A DNA stretch of 64,000 nt from the NCBI RefSeq assembly GCF_019048525.1, contig NZ_CP077369.1, positions 1,178,001 through 1,242,000 on the forward strand. The letters are read 5' to 3'. Every line of letters begins with the position of its first letter. Position 1 is the first letter of the stretch. A program made the position numbers and the translations under genes. The notes beneath the pieces were generated by a model. That model saw only the letters and a list, made by a program, of their open reading frames with translations. It was not told the origin of the DNA and did not search any database. Below, piece by piece: positions 56,063-64,000 of this stretch. The stretch comes from Acinetobacter lwoffii. Lineage in GTDB: Bacteria; Pseudomonadota; Gammaproteobacteria; Pseudomonadales; Moraxellaceae.

Positions 56063-57070
56063 GTGAGTCAGCTAACGGATGCATCAGTCGTATTGCGTTT
56101 AGGCTATCAGGCGATTCGTCGTGCGGGGTTGCCAACAGAAGAACTTTTGACCAAAGCAGGAGTGGCTTTAAATCAGGTGGAAGCCAATGACCGTACCCCG
56201 CTGAGTGCCCAATATGCCTTTTGGGTGGCGGCAGAGGAAGTCAGCAAGGACCCGGACATTGGATTGCATCTGGGTGAGCACCTGCCACTTTATCGTGGTC
56301 AGGTCATTGAACACCTGTTTGTTTCATCTGAAAATTTTGGTGAGGGACTGAAACGTGCTTTGGCTTATCAGCGACTGATCAGCGATGCCTTTGCTGCCAA
56401 ATTAGTGATTGAAGATGATCGCTGCTATTTAACCAATGGTGAACAGCCTTTTGCTGAGAGTCTGGTCAATCGTCATTTTACTGAATGTGCTATGTCAGGT
56501 GTACTGCGTTTCTTTAAATTTATTACCGAAGGGCGTTTTGAGCCGATTTATATCGATTTTAATTTTTATAAAGGGGCACCTGATGATGAATACTTCCGGG
56601 TTTATGAGTGTCCGGTCAGTCTAGGTCAGAAAGAAACTCGTTTGTATTTCGATCCGACTATCCTGGAATATCCGCTGTGGCAGGCTGAACCTGAGCTGTT
56701 GCAGCTGCATGAGCAACTGGCCATTGAAAAGCTACAGGAACTGGCAAGATATGATCTGGTCGGTGAAGTCCGTCGTGCGATCGGCTCTACTTTGGAGAGT
56801 GGTGAAACCACACTGGAAACTGTAGCAGCACAACTGAATATCACGCCACGCCGTTTGAGAACGCAACTGAGTGAGGCACATACCAGTTTTCAGCAGATTC
56901 TCTCGGATTATCGTTGTCGTCTGGCCAAGCGTTTGCTGGCGAGTACCAATGAGAGCGTCGAGCGGATTGTCTATCTGACCGGTTTTTCCGAGCCAAGTAC
57001 CTTCTATCGTGCCTTTAAACGCTGGACCAATGAAACGCCAGTGGAATATCGGAAGCGGAAGCAGCGTTAA
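56063..57070 (+). CDS. AraC-family regulator with arabinose-binding-like N-terminal domain
   Basis: 335 residues, GTG start with AAGGAAGG a few bases upstream. The N-terminal domain (about 20-200) is of the Arabinose_bd type seen in OruR/ArgR-like regulators, and the C-terminal HTH_18 includes VAAQLNITPRRLRTQLSEAHTSFQQILSDYRCRLAKRLL and FSEPSTFYRAFKRWTNETPVEYR. Ligand and targets unknown. It is followed by the REP-like repeat and IS4 element, with no gene of an obvious pathway beside it. Confidence 0.9.
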   Translation: MSQLTDASVVLRLGYQAIRRAGLPTEELLTKAGVALNQVEANDRTPLSAQYAFWVAAEEVSKDPDIGLHLGEHLPLYRGQVIEHLFVSSENFGEGLKRALAYQRLISDAFAAKLVIEDDRCYLTNGEQPFAESLVNRHFTECAMSGVLRFFKFITEGRFEPIYIDFNFYKGAPDDEYFRVYECPVSLGQKETRLYFDPTILEYPLWQAEPELLQLHEQLAIEKLQELARYDLVGEVRRAIGSTLESGETTLETVAAQLNITPRRLRTQLSEAHTSFQQILSDYRCRLAKRLLASTNESVERIVYLTGFSEPSTFYRAFKRWTNETPVEYRKRKQR

Positions 57071-57112
57071 AAATCCCTCCTAACCTCTCTTTAAAAAAGG
57101 GAGGAATTCCCC

Positions 57113-58381
57113 CATTGCTGTCCCACAATTTTTCACAAGAGGAAGCTCATTTGAGCTTCCTCTTGTTTTATGGGTATTTTATCGGGTGAAAATAAAGCTT
57201 TTAAAGTTCTTCTTTCAAACAAATTCACTTGAATTATTCTGAGTAAACGTTGAACTGTCCAACCTGTTTTCCCTAAATGTTGAGCGAAACTCACCAATAA
57301 ATAGGCGATCATCGCAATCCAGATTTGTGTCTGAATTGCGTTCCTGCTGCGGCCTAGAAACGCTTTTAATTTGAGATTCTGCTTAATCGCCTTAAAGAAC
57401 AGCTCAACTTTCCAACGATCTTTATAAATCGCCGCAATGGTGGAGGCGGCTAAATGAAAGTTATTGCTGAGAAAGCTAAAGTGCTTGCCACTTTGCTGAT
57501 CTCTATATTCAATTCTTCTTAACACTGGGGCTTTTCTTTTTAGGGCATGTGCGCTATTCAGCTGAATGGTTTCATCTTTTAGAATACCTTTGGATTCAAG
57601 CACTGGATGTTGCTGGATCACCTGATACACAGATTTAGGCCTAAAACGTGTGACAAATCCAATGTTTTGAGCAGTCAGATTTGCATACCATTGGTAATCG
57701 ACATAGCCTTTATCAAAAACTACAATGCTGCCAGCAGGAAACTGGAATTTGCGGCCTTGTACCATGTCATTTTCTTTGCCATTTTCAACTGCAACAAACT
57801 CAGGAATATCATTGCTGTGATTCAATCCTATGCTGAGTTTCATGCTGGCTTTTGAGTCGTGAACTTTGGCCCATTCACATAAGGAAAGCGACAGGTCAAT
57901 ATGACTGGCATCCAAGGAATACAAGGGATTCTTAAAGCGAAATTTATGAGCTACTTTCGAGTGTTCATAGTATTTAAGCAACTTGTAAAATAGCTGTTGA
58001 TACAAGGCAGCAGGCTGCTGCTCATTGATTCGTGCCAGCGTGCTTCGGGGAATAGATTTTGCTCCGAGATGACTTAGCTTTTCCTGTTGGCACTCCAAAT
58101 TGGATTGAATATCTCTCAGACTTTGCCTACAAGAGAATTGAGACATCAATATGGCAATAAACTGATCCCACCGGGAAGCCGCTCTAAATTTCTGTCCAAC
58201 ATGGTGTACTTTAGCAAGTTGTTCAAAATCCTGTCGCACAACAGGTTTAATTAGCTCATGAAATACGGTATTCTGATGTAACAAAACCTGAATCCTGGTC
58301 GTTAAAGTGTTTGTTTGCACTCATATTTTAACTGTTAGGACTCAGGTTTTTTTATTTAAAGCAAACTATGGGACAGCAGTG
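57113..58381 (-). mobile_element. IS4-family insertion sequence, 1269 bp
   Basis: Terminal repeats CATTGCTGTCCCACAATTTT and CACTGCTGTCCCATAGTTTG (17 of 20 identical by eye), flanked by the 10-base direct repeat GGAATTCCCC (57103-57112 and 58382-58391). One complete transposase gene on the minus strand. The element is intact and sits exactly in the centre of a REP-like palindrome. Confidence 0.92.
57133..58320 (-). CDS. IS4-family transposase
   Basis: 395 residues. An N-terminal DUF4372-like region (FHELIKPVVRQDFEQLAKVHHV), then the DDE_Tnp_1 catalytic region: SLDASHIDLSL (Asp), IVVFDKGYVDYQ (Asp) and the Y-(2)-R-(3)-E-(6)-K signature in IYKDRWKVELFFKAIKQNLK with the final Glu. Full length with no frameshift, so it may be active. 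Confidence 0.92.
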   Translation of the reverse strand: MQTNTLTTRIQVLLHQNTVFHELIKPVVRQDFEQLAKVHHVGQKFRAASRWDQFIAILMSQFSCRQSLRDIQSNLECQQEKLSHLGAKSIPRSTLARINEQQPAALYQQLFYKLLKYYEHSKVAHKFRFKNPLYSLDASHIDLSLSLCEWAKVHDSKASMKLSIGLNHSNDIPEFVAVENGKENDMVQGRKFQFPAGSIVVFDKGYVDYQWYANLTAQNIGFVTRFRPKSVYQVIQQHPVLESKGILKDETIQLNSAHALKRKAPVLRRIEYRDQQSGKHFSFLSNNFHLAASTIAAIYKDRWKVELFFKAIKQNLKLKAFLGRSRNAIQTQIWIAMIAYLLVSFAQHLGKTGWTVQRLLRIIQVNLFERRTLKALFSPDKIPIKQEEAQMSFLL

Positions 58382-58440
58382 GGAATTCCCCTCCTTTTAG
58401 GAGGGGTTAGGGGAGGTAAATATTCTAAAAAATTTAAAAA

Positions 58441-59238
58441 CTATTCCGGCATATTCAGCCAATGTGGACCTAAGGGTAACTCCGGTAATTCAAACTGCGC
58501 CGGATAGTCAGCATGAATAAAATACAAACCATCTGCTGGTGCAGTCACGCCTGCGGCTTTACGATCTTCGGCAGCGAAAATAGTATCAATATGATCGGCA
58601 GCGTACATACCCTGACCAATTTCCAGTAAACAGCCCATGATATTGCGCACCATATGGTGCAGAAAGCCATCGGCTTGAATATCCAATACCAGATATTGAC
58701 CATGCTGAATCAGGTGGCAATGGCTGACATGACGAACGGGCTGATTGGACTGACAGGCTGCGGCGCGGAAGCTTTCAAAGTTATGCGTGCCTTCAAACTT
58801 TTTCGCGGCGTATATCATCTGTTCAACATCAAGCGGTGCATAGACATGGGTGACCTGTTTATGCAGCAATGCCGGGCGTACAGGGTGGTTGTAGACCACA
58901 TAGCGATAGCGGCGCGCCTGTGCCTTAAAACGGGCATGGAAGCTGTGATCCATTTCTTTGATCCACTGGATCGAGATGTCTTTAGGGAGTTGGCTATTGC
59001 AGCCCATCAGCCAGCCACGTTCAGAACGCACGGCATCAGTATCAAAATGTGCCACCATGTTGGTCGCATGTACCCCGGCATCCGTGCGGCCGGCACCCTG
59101 TAGGCTAATCGGTTGATCGGCAACTCGGCTCAGGACCCTTTCAATGGTTTCCTGTACGCTTGCAACTCCCGGCTGTTGAGTCTGCCATCCCCGATAATGC
59201 ATCCCACAAAACTCAATTCCCACCGCAAAACGCTGCAT
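58441..59238 (-). CDS. truA: tRNA pseudouridine(38-40) synthase
   Basis: 265 residues from the ATG at 59238 with GAGGT five bases upstream; an earlier in-frame start is less likely. Catalytic Asp in GAGRTDAGVHATNMVAHF, plus RYRYVVYNHP and FLHHMVRNIMG. Modifies U38-40 of many tRNAs. It starts 14 bases after the asparaginase stop, so the two may be coupled. The 3' end has the REP-like arm directly downstream. Confidence 0.96.
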   Translation of the reverse strand: MQRFAVGIEFCGMHYRGWQTQQPGVASVQETIERVLSRVADQPISLQGAGRTDAGVHATNMVAHFDTDAVRSERGWLMGCNSQLPKDISIQWIKEMDHSFHARFKAQARRYRYVVYNHPVRPALLHKQVTHVYAPLDVEQMIYAAKKFEGTHNFESFRAAACQSNQPVRHVSHCHLIQHGQYLVLDIQADGFLHHMVRNIMGCLLEIGQGMYAADHIDTIFAAEDRKAAGVTAPADGLYFIHADYPAQFELPELPLGPHWLNMPE

Positions 59239-59252
59239 AATGACCTCAAACC

Positions 59253-60221
59253 TTATTGATCGTACCAATGACGATGCCATTGCTCTACAGTGTCGTATTG
59301 TAAATACATTTTCAGGGCTTTTGCATACAGATCCGCATGTCCATAACTTTCATTCAGCAAAATTTTGCAGTGATTGACCCATTCGGCAATAGCATAGCGC
59401 TGATCCGTCGCACCAAAAGGCACTTGGGTGGTCAAGACGGAAATGCAGCCCTGCTCATAGAGTTGATCAATGAGCGCAATCATGGTGTCATTGACCGCCA
59501 GGTTGCCAGTGCCAAAACCTTGCAAAAATAGAAAATGCGGTGGTCGAGCCAAGAGGTTGTTCAAGTTATTCAGCTGCTGAGCCAGATCAATCGGCTGCAT
59601 CATGATGCTCATGCAGTTGAATTCAGCCGCTTTCGCAATATCTTCTACCTTGACCTGATAACACGGTTGATGGGTCTGGATTGCGATATTGGCCTCAAGA
59701 CCTGCAAAGGCATTTAACTCGGTAGTATGCTGTTTCAGTGCAGTTTGCGCATGTAGCAGCTGATGATGGAATGCCAGATAGACTCCGGCGCTACAGGTGC
59801 TGACCGAATCTAATGCAAATTTCAGGTTATCCAGGGCATCGCTAAATTCACGCTGTTCATTGTCTTGAGCATTCAGCAACGGATATTGGCTACCGGTCAA
59901 CACCACATGCGCCGAGTTTCCAATAAAATGTGCCAGTACTGCACTGGCATAACTCAGTGTATCTGTACCGTGAATAATCACAAAATGCTGGATCTGCCGC
60001 GATTGCAATTGCTGAATAAACTGTACCAGTTGCAACCAGTCGGTTGCTGTACAGGCACTACTGTCCTTAATAGCGGGTGCATGATAGCATTCGACGAAAT
60101 AATGCTCTGCGAGTATCTGTTCGAGCTTTGGAATAAATAAATCAGCAGGCATCGGTGCAAGAGGGTCTCCCACACAGCCGAATGTGCCGCCCATATAAAT
60201 TAATGCAATATTTTTTATCAT
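59253..60221 (-). CDS. ansA: Asparaginase (type I-like)
   Basis: 322 residues from ATG at 60221. Two Thr motifs: GGTFGC near the start (nucleophile Thr) and HGTDTLSYASAVLAHF (second Thr and Asp), as in the asparaginase/glutaminase family; no signal peptide, so cytoplasmic. Symbol is tentative. The ATG directly follows the T-run of the upstream fimV terminator and has no visible Shine-Dalgarno; an in-frame TTG 15 bases upstream is inside the terminator stem. It precedes truA by 14 bases. Confidence 0.85.
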   Translation of the reverse strand: MIKNIALIYMGGTFGCVGDPLAPMPADLFIPKLEQILAEHYFVECYHAPAIKDSSACTATDWLQLVQFIQQLQSRQIQHFVIIHGTDTLSYASAVLAHFIGNSAHVVLTGSQYPLLNAQDNEQREFSDALDNLKFALDSVSTCSAGVYLAFHHQLLHAQTALKQHTTELNAFAGLEANIAIQTHQPCYQVKVEDIAKAAEFNCMSIMMQPIDLAQQLNNLNNLLARPPHFLFLQGFGTGNLAVNDTMIALIDQLYEQGCISVLTTQVPFGATDQRYAIAEWVNHCKILLNESYGHADLYAKALKMYLQYDTVEQWHRHWYDQ

Positions 60222-60250
60222 AAAAAAAGCAGCCAATTATTGACTGCTTT
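60222..60250 (-). terminator. Terminator of the fimV unit, abutting the asparaginase start codon
   Basis: Minus strand: AAAGCAGTCA-ATAAT-TGGCTGCTTT then T7 and immediately ATG of the next gene. One G-T pair in the stem. Confidence 0.82.
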
Positions 60251-60268
60251 AGTGTAAATCGAAATGCA

Positions 60269-61585
60269 TCAAGATGCGATTTGATTCAGTAATTGCTCGG
60301 CGCGTTGTTGTTGCTCAGGAGTATATTCAGCTTCTCGCTCCGCAATGACTTCACGAGCAGCGGTATAGGCACCGAGTTGAATATATTGCTGGGCAAGATC
60401 CAGGTTAAGACTTGCTTCATTAACATCCAGTAATTCCGGGAAAGATTGCACCAGCGGATCATGCTGGTCTATCGTTGCCTGAGCTGGTGTAGCAGGAAGA
60501 TCGAAATTCATCGCTGTCGCAGCAGGTGCTTCTGGCGTGGTTTCCAAATGATCTAATTTAAAATCCATGCCTGATAGATTGGTTTGTGACGCTGGTTCTG
60601 CCACAGGTGCTGCAGCTGTCAAGCTAGACAGGTCAAACTCAGTCGCTGGCACAGCCGTTTTTTCAGCTGCTGGTACAGGTGTGTCAAGTGAGAATGAAAA
60701 ATCGAGAGGCTTGATTTCCTCAGTCACAGTTGGTGCTGTTTCTACTGGAGCAGATTGTTCCAAATCCAGTTTAAAGTCTAAGACAGGTGCCGTTTCTGTT
60801 ACTGCTGTAGTTTGAATATCTGTAGATGTACTCTGAAATTCAAAATCTACAGAAGGAGCAGCAGGTACAGGAGCCTCTTCAGCTTTTGGTGTTTCTACTG
60901 GGGTAGTCTTTGGTTCAAAATTAAATTCAAGTGGCTGAATATCTGTTACAGGTTCTGCAACAGGGGCCGGCTTGCTTGATTGAAAGTCCTGCTGCAATTG
61001 TTCAAATGCCAGTTCATTTGAAGGGGCCGGTGCAACCAGATCGGCAAAAGCATCTGAAGTTGAAGTAGCTTCCTGCGCAGAAGAAGTTTTAGGCTGGGCA
61101 CTTGGGAAATCAATGGTATCTTGTACAGCAGATGAAGATTTTTCAAATTCACGCTGTTTCGCTTCAGCTTGCGCCAGAATCTCATCTAAATGCAAAGAGC
61201 GGATATGGTTGAGCAGCTGTGAAATCGCAAACTCATCTTTTTGTAAGATATGAATATCCAATAACAACAGATAGAGTTCATGCTGGGAATTATCCCGATT
61301 CAGTGCCTGATTAATCTGTGCTTCGGCCGCAAAAAAATTACGTTCCTGAATCAGGCCTTCAATTTTCTTGCATGTTTCTGCTGATAATGGCGTTGCTGAT
61401 TTTTTTGTGACCCCGACTGGCTCCACTACTTTGGTTCTTTGTGGAGCAGCTTTTGAAGCAGAGCCAGGTTTTTTCGCTTTTACCGTTTTAGTTTTTGCTT
61501 TATCTGATTCTTGAGCATCTTGTCGTTTTTTAAAGACAATTAATACGATGATCAATATCACTAATGGAATCACATAAATCAGCAT
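60269..61585 (-). CDS. fimV: FimV C-terminal module (transmembrane plus TPR-rich cytoplasmic part)
   Basis: 438 residues. Begins with a transmembrane helix (LIYVIPLVILIIVLIVF), then Lys/Ala-rich, a TPR-like helical region (AETCKKIEGLIQERNFFAAEAQINQAL...), a long acidic Glu/Thr/Ala/Pro-rich segment, and a C-terminal FimV domain (DPLVQSFPELLDVNEASLNLDLAQQYIQLGAYTAAREVI). In frame with the upstream LysM part but separated by 22 codons that contain three in-frame stops, and it has its own ATG with GGGGT upstream. Expected to act with the upstream protein at the cell pole in type IV pilus function. Confidence 0.85.
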   Translation of the reverse strand: MLIYVIPLVILIIVLIVFKKRQDAQESDKAKTKTVKAKKPGSASKAAPQRTKVVEPVGVTKKSATPLSAETCKKIEGLIQERNFFAAEAQINQALNRDNSQHELYLLLLDIHILQKDEFAISQLLNHIRSLHLDEILAQAEAKQREFEKSSSAVQDTIDFPSAQPKTSSAQEATSTSDAFADLVAPAPSNELAFEQLQQDFQSSKPAPVAEPVTDIQPLEFNFEPKTTPVETPKAEEAPVPAAPSVDFEFQSTSTDIQTTAVTETAPVLDFKLDLEQSAPVETAPTVTEEIKPLDFSFSLDTPVPAAEKTAVPATEFDLSSLTAAAPVAEPASQTNLSGMDFKLDHLETTPEAPAATAMNFDLPATPAQATIDQHDPLVQSFPELLDVNEASLNLDLAQQYIQLGAYTAAREVIAEREAEYTPEQQQRAEQLLNQIAS

Positions 61586-61651
61586 GTTTTACCCCTTGGG
61601 GATAGAGTAGTTTAAGTTCGCCTATCCCAATAAATCGTCATGTGTAACTTT

Positions 61652-63238
61652 TTAATTAATTGGCTTCTTATCTGCTTGTTGGGCTTTGAGCTGTTGTTGT
61701 AGCTGGGCCAGACGCGCATTTAATAACTGAATTCTGTGATCCTTCTGATTGAGTGCCAATTCTAATTCAGTTACGTTTCTCTGTAATTTAACGGTTTTTT
61801 CTCGGGCTGTCATAACTTTTAATGACAATTCCTTTGATGTTTGATTGCGTTCTGTGTTCTGGTTTGCAGAAACTTGCCCGGAATCGCGCTGGTTCTCAGC
61901 CACTAGGCTCATTTCTGCCTGATTCAGGCGGTATTTAGTCTTGCCAGTAGGCTTAGACGGTAGCTCGGTTTGCTTTGCCGCAGTGACTTTAATAGGCGCA
62001 GGTGTAGGATGAGTCGTATTTAAGTTCAATGCAGCACCTTTACGTAGACGATTGGCATTTCCTCCAATAAAAGCATGCTCATTGTCTTTTTTAATTTGTT
62101 GCATGACTTCATTGACCGGGCGCTGCTGCTGTTGAGCAATTCGTGAGGCAATTCCCCACAGTGACTCATTGGATTGAACTACATAAGTAGGTTGAGTCTG
62201 ATTCGGAGTTGCTTTGACTGGTGAAGCTTTTGTAGTAACTGGAGCTGGAGTTTTCACCGGATTAGCTGATCCAGTTGATTTTCTGGCTTGTTCCTCAGCA
62301 AATTTTTTCACCAATGGATCACTGGAAGCAGTTTGATGATCAGAATGGGACTCTACAGCTTTCTGCATATTTGCTTTATTTGGTGCTGATGCACTTTGAT
62401 TTGCTGGTATCGTACTGGTTGGTTTGTTTGTAGTCGAGGCTGCTGCAGGAGCCGGCGATGCAAGAGTTGCTTGTGAGGTCTTTACTGAATCTGAAAGCGC
62501 CGCTGCAGTTTTAACTGGGGCTTGAATATCGGGTGCAGTTACAGCCTCGCTTTTAAGCACAGGCGCAATCGCTTGCGCCTGAATCGCTGGACTTGATGTC
62601 ATTACAGCTGGTGCAAATGCAGTTTTAGGAATGGAAATATTCGATAATACAGGTGGTGCTGTGCGTTGCAATGCCAATGGCTTTTCTAAAACCGGTGGCT
62701 TATTTGAGGCAGCGGAAGCTGCTGTACTGTAATGGCTACTTACGGGTAAGTTGAGTGCAATATCTTTTTCACTGACGACGACAACTGGTGCAAGCGGGCG
62801 TTCATTCTGTTTGAGACTAGCTTTTAATAAATCAGTTTTAGCTTGTAAGGGCGTACGGATATGTTGCAGACGTGCAGCATTGCCTTCCTTGATTTTGACA
62901 ATAATATTCAGCTCGCGCTCTGTCATGGGGCGAGAAGAAGTAATAGTAATAACCCCGGTGCCATTATTGCTGCGCCGAGTAAAAAAGTTCAGATGACCAG
63001 GTGGCTGATGCGATGCACCTATCGAGAGTAAATCTTCAGGTGAAGCCAGACTGACTTCAATCGGCAAATTGATATCAGACTGCCGAAAAGTCATTTCTGC
63101 GTAGAGTAATTCCCCTGGGGCAGACTGAATCTGAACCGGATCTACATTAATCGCATAAATATTTTGTGAAGCGACAATGGCTAAAATGGCAAGCTTTAAT
63201 TTGTTATATACAGTCATCTTAATCGTGAGCTCAGTCAT
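61652..63238 (-). CDS. fimV: FimV N-terminal module (secreted, LysM)
   Basis: 528 residues. Signal peptide (LAILAIVASQNIYA), then the FimV N-terminal beta domain (AEMTFRQSDINLPIEVSLASPEDLLSIG), a long Pro/Ala/Thr linker, a LysM domain near residue 360-405 (YVVQSNESLWGIASRIAQQ) for peptidoglycan binding, and a C-terminal coiled coil ending QADKKPIN. Lacks the transmembrane segment and cytoplasmic domain, which the next gene supplies. Two ATG starts (63238 and 63217) are possible; the second gives a cleaner signal peptide. Polar landmark for type IV pili in relatives. Confidence 0.85.
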   Translation of the reverse strand: MTELTIKMTVYNKLKLAILAIVASQNIYAINVDPVQIQSAPGELLYAEMTFRQSDINLPIEVSLASPEDLLSIGASHQPPGHLNFFTRRSNNGTGVITITSSRPMTERELNIIVKIKEGNAARLQHIRTPLQAKTDLLKASLKQNERPLAPVVVVSEKDIALNLPVSSHYSTAASAASNKPPVLEKPLALQRTAPPVLSNISIPKTAFAPAVMTSSPAIQAQAIAPVLKSEAVTAPDIQAPVKTAAALSDSVKTSQATLASPAPAAASTTNKPTSTIPANQSASAPNKANMQKAVESHSDHQTASSDPLVKKFAEEQARKSTGSANPVKTPAPVTTKASPVKATPNQTQPTYVVQSNESLWGIASRIAQQQQRPVNEVMQQIKKDNEHAFIGGNANRLRKGAALNLNTTHPTPAPIKVTAAKQTELPSKPTGKTKYRLNQAEMSLVAENQRDSGQVSANQNTERNQTSKELSLKVMTAREKTVKLQRNVTELELALNQKDHRIQLLNARLAQLQQQLKAQQADKKPIN

Positions 63239-63308
63239 TATCGCATAGCGAAAATTATAGATTAACGGGATGTTTGTTTTTTGTAAAATACTTACGCAAT
63301 AGTTACAT

Positions 63309-63338
63309 AAAAAAGCCGATCAATAAAGATCGGCTTTT
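63309..63338 (-). terminator. Terminator of asd
   Basis: AAAAGCCGATC-AATAAA-GATCGGCTTTT, 11 perfect pairs flanked by A/T, about 20 bases after the asd stop. Confidence 0.92.
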
Positions 63339-63358
63339 GGCTTTATATCCAAAGGATA

Positions 63359-64000
63359 TTAGGCATTTTTATAATCAATCAGAATACGCAGCATACGGCG
63401 TAACGGCTCAGCGGCACCCCAAAGCAACTGGTCACCTACAGTGAATGCACCCAGATATTCTTTACCCATGTTCAGCTTGCGCAGACGGCCTACTGGAACG
63501 CTTAAAGTACCTGTTACAGCAACAGGCGTCAGATCAGTCATCGATGCTTCACGAGTATTTGGAACCACTTTAGACCAGTCATTGGCACGTGCAATGATGT
63601 CTTCGATTTCATCCAAAGGTACATCTTTTTTCAATTTCAGGGTTAATGCCTGAGAGTGACAACGCATGGCACCAATACGCACACAGTGACCATCAATCGG
63701 TACGATCTGCTGATTGCCCAGAATCTTGTTGGTTTCAACCTGACCTTTCCATTCTTCTTTCGACTGGCCGCTTTCCAGCTGCTTGTCGATATAAGGAATG
63801 AGTGAGCCAGCCAAAGGAACGCCAAAGTTTGCAGACGGGAAGCCTTCACCACGTTGTAATTCAGCAATTCTAGAGTCGATATCCAGAATTGGAGAACGCG
63901 GATCATCTAGCAACTCTTTGGTATTGTTATATAAATAACCCATACCATTGATCAGTTCACGCATGTTCTGTGCGCCTGCACCTGAAGCGGCCTGATAGGT
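63359..64000 (-). CDS. asd: Aspartate-semialdehyde dehydrogenase, partial (5' end beyond the window)
   Basis: Only the C-terminal part is in the window; the frame is open to its right edge, where [16 protein letters not shown] is encoded, a conserved Asd block. Further on are [23 protein letters not shown] (substrate-binding Arg and His) and [22 protein letters not shown] at the end. Reduces aspartyl phosphate in lysine, threonine and methionine synthesis. Upstream of fimV, the order common in gammaproteobacteria. Confidence 0.95.
   Translation of the reverse strand, partial: TYQAASGAGAQNMRELINGMGYLYNNTKELLDDPRSPILDIDSRIAELQRGEGFPSANFGVPLAGSLIPYIDKQLESGQSKEEWKGQVETNKILGNQQIVPIDGHCVRIGAMRCHSQALTLKLKKDVPLDEIEDIIARANDWSKVVPNTREASMTDLTPVAVTGTLSVPVGRLRKLNMGKEYLGAFTVGDQLLWGAAEPLRRMLRILIDYKNA

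Larger units (their letters stand above)
57073..58420. repeat. REP-like intergenic repeat, locus C, interrupted by an IS4 element
   Basis: Left arm CCCTCCTAACC...GGGAGGAATTCC (57074-57112) and right arm GGAATTCCCCTCC...GGAGGGGTTAGGGGAGG (58382-58418). Joined without the IS they form one long dyad centred on GAATTC, like loci A and B. Confidence 0.8.

Noticed and set aside
57607..57855. Plus-strand frame within the IS4 transposase
   Set aside because: Antisense shadow of the transposase with no ribosome binding site.
1..64000. CRISPR array or prophage
   Set aside because: No regularly spaced direct repeats, cas genes, capsid, tail or lysis genes were seen. The only mobile DNA is the three insertion sequences.

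Overview
The window reads as a chromosomal segment of a gammaproteobacterium of the Moraxellaceae, most probably an Acinetobacter. Evidence: moderately AT-rich sequence with an Acinetobacter-like gene set (divergent rne/rluC, leuC-leuD-lipoprotein-leuB, rppH-ptsP, asd-fimV-truA) and many short AT-rich intergenic spaces. Species cannot be fixed from the sequence alone. Roughly 55 intact or partial genes, three tandem tRNA-Lys genes and three complete insertion sequences were found, with no CRISPR array and no prophage.

Layout. 1-7 kb: a lipoprotein, a possible HEPN plus OST-HTH (LOTUS) RNA-directed protein, glyQS, a transglutaminase-like protein and an HPP-CBS membrane protein. 7-11 kb: DASS and TSUP anion transporters, a PspC-domain protein and a lipoprotein. 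11-20 kb: three identical tRNA-Lys(TTT) genes, a long-chain acyl-CoA synthetase, rne with a long structured leader, divergent rluC and a HAD phosphatase. 20.5-34 kb: a catabolic island combining the E. coli hca and mhp pathways: mhpD-mhpF-mhpE, an IS5-family element, an OprD-type porin, mhpC, hcaR (opposite strand) and hcaE-hcaF-hcaC-hcaB-mhpB-hcaD. 34-41.5 kb: EamA transporter, CDF metal transporter, a decayed relic of an EamA gene, an MBL-fold hydrolase, DoxX-like and DCC proteins, catalase and an IS630-family element. 41.7-50.3 kb: a tiny ORF whose stop codon lies beyond its own terminator, ptsP-rppH, HAD-IB phosphatase, DUF2789, the ovothiol synthase ovoA, a LysR regulator and a DUF2061 protein under a possible Fur box. 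50.5-64 kb: leuC, leuD, leuB, paired lipoproteins, infA, an AraC regulator, an IS4-family element inside a REP-like palindrome, truA, asparaginase, a two-gene fimV and the 3' part of asd.

How the catabolic genes fit: HcaEF (oxygenase), HcaC (ferredoxin) and HcaD (reductase) dihydroxylate 3-phenylpropionate or cinnamate. HcaB rearomatises the dihydrodiol to the catechol, MhpB opens the ring, MhpC hydrolyses the product, and MhpD, MhpE and MhpF turn the C5 dienoate into pyruvate and acetyl-CoA. The OprD-like porin is a plausible outer-membrane entry and HcaR the likely regulator. No mhpA is present, which is coherent with a pathway that begins at the unhydroxylated ring.

The observations I rate highest are the small non-stop (ArfA-like) ORF at 41755-41934, the HEPN/LOTUS-like protein at 514-1350, the split fimV, the IS4 insertion exactly at the centre of a REP-like palindrome, and the A8 tracts that separate the two reading frames in both the IS5 and IS630 transposases.
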